From Enoplolaimus lenunculus (Eukaryota > Nematoda > Enoplea > Enoplida > Thoracostomopsidae): a stretch of DNA of 64,000 nucleotides. This document shows positions 1 through 12,200 of the stretch, in pieces. Below the pieces are notes generated by a model. That model saw only the letters and a program-made list of their open reading frames with translations, was not told where the DNA came from and searched no databases. Each line of letters opens with the position of its first letter. The stretch's first letter is position 1. The stretch covers positions 1 to 64,000 of the forward strand of contig JASANG010004112.1 in assembly GCA_030248215.1 (NCBI GenBank), given 5' to 3'. A program made the translations under genes and the position numbers.

Positions 1-236
1 ATCTGCAACGAAGTAGTTGCTGTTCTAAATATTCACAATATCGCTAAATGTTCTATGCACTGCAGGTCTCTGAGTTTAGCTGATCTGAAAACGAGGGTTT
101 ATTAACGAAAAAATGACGCAGAGAAAATTCAGAATGATTGGGACGTCATAATTTTGGACCTTAGACATAAACCCGGCTTTATATCCCGTAAAATTTTGAA
201 GGATATTTTAAATATTAACTTTTAAATTTATTAAAA
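1..236. other. Upstream flank of MFSD6-like gene A
   Basis: No coding sequence or repeat family is recognisable here. It lies directly upstream of the inferred start codon of the first MFSD6-like gene and may hold its 5' UTR and promoter, but no clear core promoter motif is visible. Confidence 0.3.
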
Positions 237-3200
237 ATGAACGCAAAATTGAATATCGTACGAAATTACGTTCGAATCAACAAACGTTTGGCCAATCTCA
301 AAGTTGTATGCTTTACGTTTTACGCAGGTAAACAAACTGTAACCAAAGTACCTGGACAATTGTGACGCTCAAAATTCGTGGCCAATGTAACGAACAGGGA
401 CGGAACAGTAAAGCATATTCCTAAGCCTAAGCCTAAGCGTAAGAATGAGCATATTCCCAAGCCTAAGCCTAAGCCTAAGCCTACGCGTAAGAATGGGCAT
501 ATTCCTAAGACTAAGCCTAAGCCTAAGCGTAGGAATGAGCATATTCCTAAGCCTAAGCCAAGCAAAAAATTAGTCTAAAGCTTAAGATTACTCTATTGCA
601 GTCCCACAGACAAACTCTCCGCCCCTGATCTTTACATCGGCCAAAATCGTTACAAAAACACTTCGAACTGGTTAAATATGTGCAGGAAATACGATAAAAG
701 CTTTACGCCGATAATGAATTTATGCCAGTGACGTTACGGTTTCAGGCTTCGATGTCAAAAAAGATCTACAACACAAAACTTGTGTAATTACCTAATTGGC
801 AAGTTTTGTTTGCACATTTTAGGTTAAGCCAAGTTGATTTCACTATTTCGCCTATATTTATCCGTAGGCAAGATTAAATAGTCGAGCGTATGGATGAGCC
901 TATTCCTAAGCTTAAGCCTAAGCCTTGAGTCTACTCCTATTCCGGCCCATGTTACTTTAAGGGAGTCCAGTTTTCTGGTGGGTCTATAAAAGAGTAGGTT
1001 CAGACTCTAGATTACATTTTTTTGCTTAGGCTTAGGCTTAGGTGTCTGCTTACGAACTCATTTTTGCAACGCTTATGTTTAGGCTTAGGCTTAGCAATAC
1101 GCTTTAATCTACTGTTACGCCCCTCAAAGTAACATTGGCCCCTATTGCCAAGCCTAAGCCTAAGCAAAAAAGTTAGTCGAAAGCTTAAGCTGACTCTATT
1201 ACAGCTCCACGGGAATATCTTCCGGCCCTATTCTATACATGGGTCCAACTATCGTAAAAACGTGCTTGCGTTCTATAGGCTCAATATCGCTTCTTGCCTA
1301 TATTTCAATTCATATGAAATTTGTTGGACTCGACGAGCAAGAAATCGGGTTCATTTACGCATGGACGCCTGTGATTAATATTTTTGGTCCAATGCTGTTC
1401 GCACCGATAGCGGACAAATATCAAATTCATCGCGGACTTATGTGTATATTTATTGGTTTGACAGTGATTGCGCATAATTCACTGCAACTGATGCCACTGT
1501 ATCGTCGAGAAACGTTCAATCCACGATTTATAGTTGAGTTTAACTCAACCGGACATTATCTCAGTTTACAAAATGTCACACAGGACAACTGGGACAGCGT
1601 TCACTGCGAGCAGGTAACGGGTACTATAAACGCTACTATTGTCGCTTGCCATGGAAGAATGCGAGAACAGACGAATCAGTTAATGATTATCGATCATAGT
1701 AGACCAGTGGAAATGGTAAATTTGGCCGAATCATCAAGAGAATTTGGTAACTTTGATTTGCAAATTTTGCCAGAAACGAAGTATTCCGAAACTTCAGTTC
1801 AGTTGAACGCAAATATGTCCGGTTGTGTTTATATGCTGACTGTGAGTTCACGTCATTTCAATGACTCAAACGATGTATTCGACAATGATTTTCCAATGAC
1901 GTATTTAATTGATGTCGTACAACCGATGCCAGATAATTCAACTCTAGTGGACATTTTCCAAGGATCAAAACACGGCCTAGTAGTTGAAACTTCCTGTCCT
2001 GCTGCGCAATGGTTGATTGATAATCGGCAATGCGATGTTGAAATTGACACAAGAGGCGTTGAAAATAATTCCAGTGAGCAAACACTGCAAAAAATGGTGA
2101 GTCAAATTGATTCTCTCAGAAATAGACTCTACAGGACTACACAAAACTGAGTTTAATTTGACTCAGGCGGAGTTGAATTTGACTCAGTTTGTGCAGTCTC
2201 GTAGAGCCTATTTCGGACAGAGGCAATGTGACTTACCATTTTTTGCAGTGTACCAACCTTTTGAACCTTTATCTTTGTTTTAAAACTAAGGTGTGGACAC
2301 CCATGTCACATACAAACACCACGTGGGTCAACCTACGGTTTAGAAAATATAACAAACATAGATAAAGTAATATATTTTTAAAATTGACAAGTAAATACGG
2401 TAGGGTTAATGATACGTTATATTGAAATTCAATTAATAGATAAAAGTAATTAAGTGTACACGATTTGAATTCAGTGATTAATTGCTAATTATAAAACTCA
2501 ATTTAACTTGTACACACATTAGAATTTTTGTGTAAATATATATATATATATATAAGCGCAAACCACACTCCAGGCCTTAAAACTGGCCCTTGATGTGGCC
2601 TATAGTAAGCGAAGCTGCGCGCAATGCTTCAACGGACGGCAGAAACTGCAGTCGCACTCACGGGGCAGTGAGTGGTAAGGTACCGTTGTGCTGAGTTACC
2701 ACAGTAGGGCTACTAATTGGCTGTACGAATGTCCGGTTAGAGGGTGTATATACCAGCTGTTAACCTAATTTAACTAGCTTGCATGCCAACGAGCTAAAAT
2801 TATCAAGATAAGAAAATTATCATAGCGAATTTTTGATCATTAGAACATAATTGTACAAACTTTGCCTGCTAGGCAATAGGCATATAGGAAAATGCAAACA
2901 ATGACGTAAAAACTGGAGCATTTTAAAGCTTAAATTCTAGCTCAGAGCGGGTCCGTAGCCAAGGCCCCCCCTGAAAAAATTTTGGCCCCCTATAAATTTA
3001 TAACTTTGTTTGTAAGTCAACAAAAACCCTTGTATGCCTCTCCTGAAAAATTTTCAGCTCCCACAACCCCTCCAGCAAGGTGAGCTGGCTACTCGCCTGG
3101 CTCAGAGTTTTCTTTTTTACAAATGCTTTCATTAAATATTCTTTTGTATATACAAGCCATATTCCTTGGAAGGTTGCCGCGAGCAAATACACGTGTCACC

Positions 3201-6200
3201 GCTCGACGGCGGTGACAAGAAAACTTTCTTTGAATCGTAAGCCAAATAAATTTAAGTAATTTTCGAAAATCGGGAACGGTCGAAGCATCATTTTGAAATA
3301 AAGGTCGATTGGTTAAGTTCGAACTTTGTTTTTGATTAAACATCGTTCACATTTCTGGCCAATGTAAAGATCAGGGGCGGAACAGAATAATAAGCATATT
3401 CCTAAACCTGAGCCTAAAACCTAAGCCTAAACGAAACAATGAGGATATACCTAAGCCTAAGCCTAATTTTAAGTCTAAGCCTAAACGAAAGAAAGAGCAT
3501 ATTCCTAAGCCTAAGCCTAATATTAAGCCTAAGCCTAAACGAAACAATGAGCATATTCCTAAGCCTAACCCTAAGCCTAGTTAAAAAATCAGCCAAAACC
3601 TAAAGTTGACTCTATACTAATCCCACAAGAAAACGTTCCACCCATGATCTTTACATGGGCCGCATTTCTGATACAATTTGTTCAATCGTCGTATATACCA
3701 AGTATAGAAAGTAAACCGAATTTCAGCTGTAAGCCCACCAGTATCTGGTAAACTTTGCGTGCGAACGCTTGGCGATTCAACGACAACTTTTGCGTTGTAT
3801 TTTGTGGTGCGAGCAGTTGCGACATTGACGATTAATGTTTGCTTCAATATGCTTGATGCAATCCTGCTGGCACTGATTAAAGAATACAACGTACGTCGAA
3901 CAGCAACCGACTTGTGAAATATATGTTTTAGCCAGCCGCCTCGGATGGGTTTACGTAGCCGGATCATATTGTTAAACGGACCAGGACTTTCAGGAGGAGC
4001 ATACAAGAGTTTGCGATGACTTTACAAGCAAGTTTGAAAATTTTCTACGGGGGTCGAAATTGTTTCACACGGGAGGAGCGACTCAGTATACAGGTACGAG
4101 GTATATCTGGTTGTGGCGTGCACTGTTATAAACCTATCGCATACTGGCAATGGTGAGAAAGTTTTGAGAACACCGTCACAGGTATCGCGATGTTAGCTGT
4201 TGTGGCAAAGTGTTTAAGGTTTCGGCAATTTCACTATAGGCTCAGTACTGTAGTGACCCGAACAAGGGGGGTAATAAGAGGGGGTTCCCATTTTGAGTCC
4301 AAATCAATAAGAGTCCGTATCCCTAATAGACTCCGTAAGCGGATAGAGTCGCTAAACGCTAATTAGAGTCCATAAATGTCAATTATTTCTAATTGGAGTG
4401 CAAAAATAACTCCAACACCAAATAATTTAAATCCGAAACTTTAAAGTGTACTTAAATTTTGAAAGCACAAGCATAATCTTGCATTATCGCTCGAGTTATT
4501 GACACATGACAAATATACGTTTAATTCAACGAATAATTGCAGTACCATATATATCAGTTAGGAAGGGTGGCGGAGCGTGAGTTAAAAATAGATAACAGTC
4601 CGTAACAGAATAACAAGGAGGTACTTTCTGCAGAGGCCAAATAAACATCAGCCCCCTTTTATTCGTGTCACTACAGTATTATTCACAGGCTTTTACACTT
4701 GAAAGAGCAAAGTTGTGTTAAAAATTTTGGCCCATGTAAAGATCAAAGGCGGAGAGTTTTTCTGTGGAACTAGAATAGTGTAAGCTTAAGTTTTAGACTT
4801 ATTTTTGCTTGGCTTAGGCTTACGCTTACGCTTAGGCTTAGGAATAAACTCATTCTTACGCTCAGGCTTAGGCTTAGGCTCAGGAGTATGCAAATTATTA
4901 CTGTTCCGCCCCTGTTCTTTACATTGGCCAAAATTTGTTTTAGGGCGATTATGGCATGCATGGTTTATGGCAAACCATCGGAATTGCAATTGCAGTTCCG
5001 TTAACAGGCGTTGCAGTTGACGTTACAAGCGGTCACGTTGGATATACGACATATGCACCTGCATTCGTTATATTTACAATTGGAATGCTTATATCAGCAG
5101 CAATTGTCTTTTTTATGCATGTTCCTGATAAAATTAAAGCTGAAACAATCATTAAAAATCTGGCAAAACTTGCCAAATATCCTGCATTTTTAGTTTTTAT
5201 GGTTGGTATTGTCTTTTTAGGTCAGTGTGTAACGCAGTAAGTTTATAGACATTTAATATGTTTTTGAAAATGTTTTAATGTGCTATCATGATATTTTTGG
5301 CCAATGTCACTTTTAGGGGCGGTCTATACCTAAGCCTAAGCCGAATCCTAAGCGTTGCAAAAATGTGTTCCTAAGCCTAAGCCTAAGCGTTGCAACAATG
5401 TGTTTCTAAGCCTAAGCCTAAGCGTTGCAAAAATGTGTTCCTAAGCCTAAGCCTAAGCGTTGCAAAAATGTGTTCCTAAGCCTAAGCCTAAGCGTTGCAA
5501 AAATGTGTTCGTAAGCCTAAGCCTAAGCGTTGCAAAATTGTGTTCCTAAGCCTAAGCCTAAGCGTTGCAAAAATGTGTTCCTAAGCCTAAGCCTAAGCGT
5601 TGCAAAAATGTGTTCCTAAGCCTAAGCCTAAGCGTTGCAAAAATGTGTTCCTAAGCCTAAGCCTAAGCCTAAGCCTAAGCCTAAGCCTAAGCCTAAGCCT
5701 AAGCCTAAGCCTAAGCCTAAGCCTAAGCCTAAGCCTAAGCCTGAGCCTAAGCAAAAACTGTAGTCTGGCATCTGAACCCACTGTTTTATAGAGCCACCAG
5801 AAACCTTTACGCCCCTTAAACTAACATGGGCCATATTATTTTAACCCTGTATCGAGTTACAGATTAGGCTAAGGTGTATATTCCTCGAAACGCTTGTTTT
5901 TTCTAAGCTTTCCTGGTTGTTGAGAAAATATGGCAGTGTTCAGAAAACACCTCGGTGTCTGCCTTCAATTGTCATTCTTGATCCTGCTCTGCGGCGATAT
6001 CCTTCGCTTGATTGCATGGAATCTCAGTTTAAAATTTGCCAGGAAGTACAAAACATTCTGGTAAATTTAAAATATATCTATTGGGGCATATGATGAGCTT
6101 TATGAGGAACCACAATCTTAATGGACATTCGTGATTATCCAAGGTTTATGCTGAAACCTAGAAATGTAGTTTAAAGGTATTATTTGCTAACGGTCTTTAA

Positions 6201-9200
6201 CCCATTTTTGTTACCATCTGAGCCCATATTTTGAAATGTGTATAGCACCTATTATCAGTCAACGATAGGTTTTCAAACTAGCGAACATCTGCAGTGGCAG
6301 ATCTCAAAAGTGGTACAGAAGCAGGGCAAATTAACCGCGAACGATATGCTGAATTTTGAGCCTCAGGTTGCGTTGGTTCCAACGATTTACAGGACATATC
6401 ATCAACTGGTGATAGGTGCTACACACATTTGAGAATACTGGCTCTGTTTTTAGGTTGCCATTGGGGAAATTTAAACTCGTTCATATTTCTCTACTTTAAA
6501 TCGTTGAACGCTACAACGACCGAAATGGGTTTAACAATAACCGTTGGCAATTTGGCTGGAATGCCGTTGATATTTTTGTCGCGTGCAATATTCGACTACA
6601 CTGGCCAAATTGCAATTATAATTTCAACGTTTTATCTGTACGCCGTGCGGTATTTGGGTTATGCGTTTATTCCTGATATGAAATGGGCGTATATTTTTGA
6701 AGTTTTGGAAGCATTTACGTCATCGCTGATGTGGGTAGCAGCGGTTACCTACAGTGCATCACTTACTCCATCTGGCATGTTTGCGACCGTTCAAACGATT
6801 ATTGGCGTAGTACATTTTGGATTAGGTAGACACAGTCAAGATAAATGATATGGCCCATGCTACTTTAAGGGGCGTCCAGGTTTCTGATGGGTCCATAAAA
6901 GAGTAGGTTTAAATTCTAGATTACATTTTTTGCTTAGGCTTAGGCTTAGGCTTAGGAACACATTTTGTGCACCGATTAGGCTTAGGCATGGGCTTAGGAA
7001 TACGCTTAATCTACTGTTGCGCTCCTTAAATAAATAGTCTGGTTTAAAGTGATTGCTTGACATTTTCACTTTTTACTAGCAAAAGCCTCTGAACCGTCAA
7101 ATATTATATATTATTTCGATGTAGTAAACTATTTTAGCCATATTTCTACATAGCAACTTTTAGAACCAAACAGCTACAAGTCATTAGCTTAAAATATGTT
7201 TCTATCCCGCAAACAAACTGTTAGTACCTGGGAAAATTTTTTGAAAACTTTAACCAACCAGATTTACTATCTCTTGTAAGCTCAAAACCAACATTGCGAC
7301 GTCCGCTGCGAATTTGAATACCTAAAGCATCAGTCGCGAATTCAAACGGAGAACTCGGTAACTAATCAATTTGCTAATTACCTAATCTCTCAATATTTAT
7401 ACAAATCATTTCATTTGTCGTCGCATTCTGAACCGTTGTAAAATTTGTGAAACACCACAGCTTTTAAACCAAAACCGAAATCAACACACAGGCGGGGTAC
7501 AATATAAGCGCAAGATATCTGACGAGCGAAACCAGAGTCAAGTCAACTGCAACTTTGACACTTTGTAATATTTCAATTTTTTTATCACAAAATGTTTCAT
7601 TTTATGCTTATGCAAAATTTTTTACCCCAAAAACGAACGGCCCATCTGGGGTCCCTGATGTTGCGTCATGGGTAACATTTTCAACCGTCACCGGTCGCCA
7701 ATCGTTGCCGGCGTTTGATTTAAAATGATTCATAATTAAATTTAATTTCTTGTTCGTGTTTTAGGTCGTGGTCTTGGAAGCTTGATTGGCGGTGTGTTGT
7801 GGGACAAATACGGACCGCGTGATAGCTATAAACTACTGGCCGTAACGTGTGTCATTGGTGGCGTTATTTATACGATTTTGCACGTTTGTTGGCTGCGTAA
7901 GCTTCAAATTTACAACTCTGATGTCAAACATGATGAGATCAATTCTGTACAAGTGGCAGCTGATAATACAATTGATAGTAAGAATGGTATGTTTCTAGTT
8001 GAATGTAATAATATTTTTAGGTGTAAGACATTACACTGCAAAAAATGGCGAGTCAAATTGACTCTCTCCGAAATAGGCTCTAAGGGACTACGCAAGCTGG
8101 GTCAAATTCGATTACGCCAGAATCAAATTTGAGTCACTCACAGTCGCACGTTTGACTCTGGCGGATTCGAATTTGACGCAGTTTGTGTAGTCCCGTAGAG
8201 CCTATTTTAGAGAGAGTCGATTTGACTAACCATGGTTTGCAGTGTAGTGAAACGCACAAAAGTATTTTGTGCACGTGGGGTTTGCACTTATCGTTTACTT
8301 AGATGAAGCGAATTCCATTAGGAATTGAAAGCAAATTTTCTAATTACGTTTTTAGAATTGTGCTGTATTTATTACGTTTCAAGAAATTGGCAATTATTTT
8401 CAAAATCAAAGAAATGCATGAAATTGGCGATTATTTTCAAAATAAATGAAATTCACGAAATTGGCAATTATTTTCAAAATAAAAGAAATCTTCGAAATTG
8501 GCAATTATTTTCAAAATAAAAGAAATCTACGAAATTGGCAATTAGTTTTAAAATAAAAGAAATCCAAGAAAATGGCAATTATTTTCAAAATAAAAGAAAT
8601 CAACGAAATTGGCAATTATTTTGAAAATAAAAGAAATCTAATAAAAGAAATCTACGAAATTGGCAATTATTTTCAAAATAAAAGAAATCTACGAAATTGG
8701 CAATTATTTTGAAAATAAAAAAAATCTACGAAATTGGCAATTATTTTGAAAATAAAAGAAATCTACGAAATTGGCAATTATTTTCAAAATAAAAGAAATC
8801 TACGAAATTGGCAATTATTTTCAATATAAAACAAATCTACGAAATTGGCAATTATTTTCAAAATAAAAGAAATCTACGAAATTGGCAATTATTTTCAAAA
8901 TAAAACAAATCTACGAAATTGGCAATTATTTTCAAAATAAAAGAAATCTACGAAATTGGCAATTATTTTCAAAATAAAAGAAATCCAAGAAAATGGCAAT
9001 TATTTTCAAAATAAAAGAAATCTACGAAATTGGCAATTATTTTCAAAATAAAAGAAATCTACGAAATTGGCAATTAGTTTTAAAATAAAAGAAATCCAAG
9101 AAAATGGCAATTACTTTCAAAATAAAAGAAATCTACGAAATTGGCAATTATTTTGAAAATAAAAGAAATCACGAAATTGGCAATTATTTTCAAAATAAAA

Positions 9201-12200
9201 GAAATCTACGAAATTGGCAATTATGTTCAAAATAAAAGAAATCTACGAAATTGGCAATTATTTTGAAAAAAAAAGAAATCTACAAAATTGGCAATTATTT
9301 TCAAAATAAAACAAACCTACGAAATTGGCAATTATTTTCAAAATAAAAGAAATCTAAGAAATTGGCAATTATTTTGAAAATAAAAGAAATCTACGAAATT
9401 GGCAATTATTTTCGAAATAAAAGAAATCTACGAAATTGGCAATTATTTTCAATATAAAACAAATCTACGAAATTGGCAGTTATTTTCAAAATAAAAGAAA
9501 TCTACGAAATTGGCAATTATTTTCAAAATAAAACAAATCTACGAAATTGGCAATTATTTTCAAAATAAAAGAAATATACGAAATTGGCAATTATTTTCAA
9601 AATAAAAGAAATCTACGAAATTGGCAATTATTTTCAAAATAAAAGAAATCTACGAAATTGGCAATTAGTTTTAAAATAAAAGAAATCCAAGAAAATGGCA
9701 ATTACTTTCAAAATAAAAGAAATCTACGAAATTGGCAATTATTTTGAAAATAAAAGAAATCTACGAAATTGGCAATTATTTTCAAAATAAAAGAAATCTA
9801 CGAAATTGGCAATTATTTTCAAAATAAATGAAATCTACGAAATTGGCAATTATTTTGAAAATAAAAGAAATCTACGAAATTGGCAATTATTTTGAAAATA
9901 AAAGAAATCTACGAAATTGGCAATTATTTTCAAAATAAAAGAAATCTACGAAATTGGCAATTATTTTCAATATAAAACAAATGTACGAAATTGGCAATTA
10001 TTTTCAAAATAAAAGAAATCTACGAAATTGGCAATTACTTTCAAAATAAAAGAACCCTACGAAATTGGCAATTATTTTCAAAATAAAAGAAATCTACGAA
10101 ATTGGCAATTATTTTCAAAATAAAAGAAATCTACGAAATTGGCAATTATTTTGAAAATAAAAGAAATCTACGAAATTGGCAATTATTTTCAAAATAAAAC
10201 AAATCTACGAAATTGGCAATTATTTTCAAAATAAAAGAAATCTACGAAATTGGCAATTATTTTGAAAATAAAAGAAATCCAAGAAAATGGCAATTATTTT
10301 CGAAATAAAAGAAATCTACGAAATTGGCAATTATTTTGAAAATAAAAGAAATCCAAGAAAATGGCAATTATTTTCAAAATAAAAGAAATCTACGAAATTT
10401 GCAATTATTTTGAAAATAAAAGAAATCTACGAAATTGGCAATTATTTTCAAAATAAAAGAAATCTACGAAATTGGCAATTATTTTCAAAATAAAACAAAC
10501 CTACGAAATTGGCAATTATTTTCAAAATAAAAGAAATCTACGAAATTGGTAATTACTTTCAAAATAAAAGAACCCTACGAAATTGGCAATTATTTTCAAA
10601 ATAAAAGAAATCTACGAAATTGGCAATTATTTTCAATATAAAACAAATCTACGAAATTGGCAATTATTTTCAAAATAAAAGAAATCTACGAAATTGGCAA
10701 TTACTTTCAAAATAAAAGAACCCTACGAAATTGGCAATTATTTTCAAAATAAAAGAAATCTACGAAATTGGCAATTATTTTCAAAATAAAAGAAATCTAC
10801 GAAATTGGCAATTATTTTGAAAATAAAAGAAATCTACGAAATTGGCAATTATTTTCAAAATAAAACAAATCTACGAAATTGGCAATTATTTTCAAAATAA
10901 AAGAAATCTACGAAATTGGCAATTATTTTGAAAATAAAAGAAATCCAAGAAAATGGCAATTATTTTCGAAATAAAAGAAATCTACGAAATTGGCAATTAT
11001 TTTGAAAATAAAAGAAATCCAAGAAAATGGCAATTATTTTCAAAATAAAAGAAATCTACGAAATTTGCAATTATTTTGAAAATAAAAGAAATCTACGAAA
11101 TTGGCAATTATTTTCAAAATAAAAGAAATCTACGAAATTGGCAATTATTTTCAAAATAAAACAAACCTACGAAATTGGCAATTATTTTCAAAATAAAAGA
11201 AATCTACGAAATTGGTAATTACTTTCAAAATAAAAGAACCCTACGAAATTGGCAATTATTTTCAAAATAAAAGAAATCTACGAAATTGGCAATTATTTTC
11301 AAAATAAAAGAAATCTACGAAATTGGCACTTATTTTCAAAATAAAAGAAATCCACGAAATTGGTAAATATTTCCAAAATAAATGAATTCCATGAAATTGG
11401 TAATTATTTTCAAAATCAGCGAACTCACTTTGTAAACATATCATATGGTGGTCACTCTCCCTAATTTGATTCGCAGACCGTAAGAAATTGGATTTTCAAA
11501 ACTGTTGAAAATCTTTAAGTTCACGAGAAACTTTACAGTTTAGCTTAACAATACTTTGAAAATTAAGCTAAAATTGACGCCGAAAATGAACACAAAACGT
11601 AACTTAACGTAAAAATGCCTGGTTGGGAGCACTGTAAATTCCAATGAGTTGTTTAATCAATTCAGCTGGCGAGCTAATTATTTCTGAAGCAATATCAGTA
11701 AAGTATTAACTCACTTTGAGTTGAGTTGATTCTCACTCTGAGTTGAGTTGACTCTGTGTGTGTTGATTAATTACTCAGAATGAATTAAATAAACTAAAAA
11801 TTCTGAGTTCTGATGGTCCTTACACAGGCTGAGTGGTTAAACTCATTCTGAGTTAAAATCTACTCACGGAATTTTACAGTGTATACTTTGGTTCAGGTAG
11901 ATTAAATACCTTTAAATATTATATGACATAATTTGAAAATTTCAACACATTATTTGCACTGTTCAACCACACCCTATACAGTGGATGTACTGCAGTGACC
12001 CGAATAAGAGGGCGACAGATATTTATTTGGCCTATGGACTGTTATTTATTTTTAACCCACGCTCTGCCACCCTTCGTTACTGATAAATATCCGGTACTGC
12101 AACTATCCGTTGAATTAAACGTTTATTTGCCTTGTGTCAATAAATTGATGGACTCCAATTTGGGTTTACGGACTCTATCTGCTAACGGACTCTTATTAGG

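Noticed and set aside
320-578. Overlapping open frames encoding GLGLGL or PKPKPK repeats (also at 3.4, 4.8, 5.6 and 60 kb)
   Set aside because: They are translations of telomere-like hexamers in T1/T2 MITEs; six-base repeats leave several frames open by chance.
2074-2150. Continuation of MFSD6-like A exon 2 as a coding C-terminus
   Set aside because: The extra residues come from the M1 MITE. A good donor (A|GTGAGC) at 2074 has the right phase, and copy B splices at the matching place.
5650-5751. A true telomere or chromosome end
   Set aside because: The tract is only about 17 units, lies inside an intron between coding exons, and is bounded by MITE ends with a target duplication.
8383-11420. 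CRISPR-like array
   Set aside because: Units are directly adjacent with no unique spacers, and the context is a eukaryotic intron.
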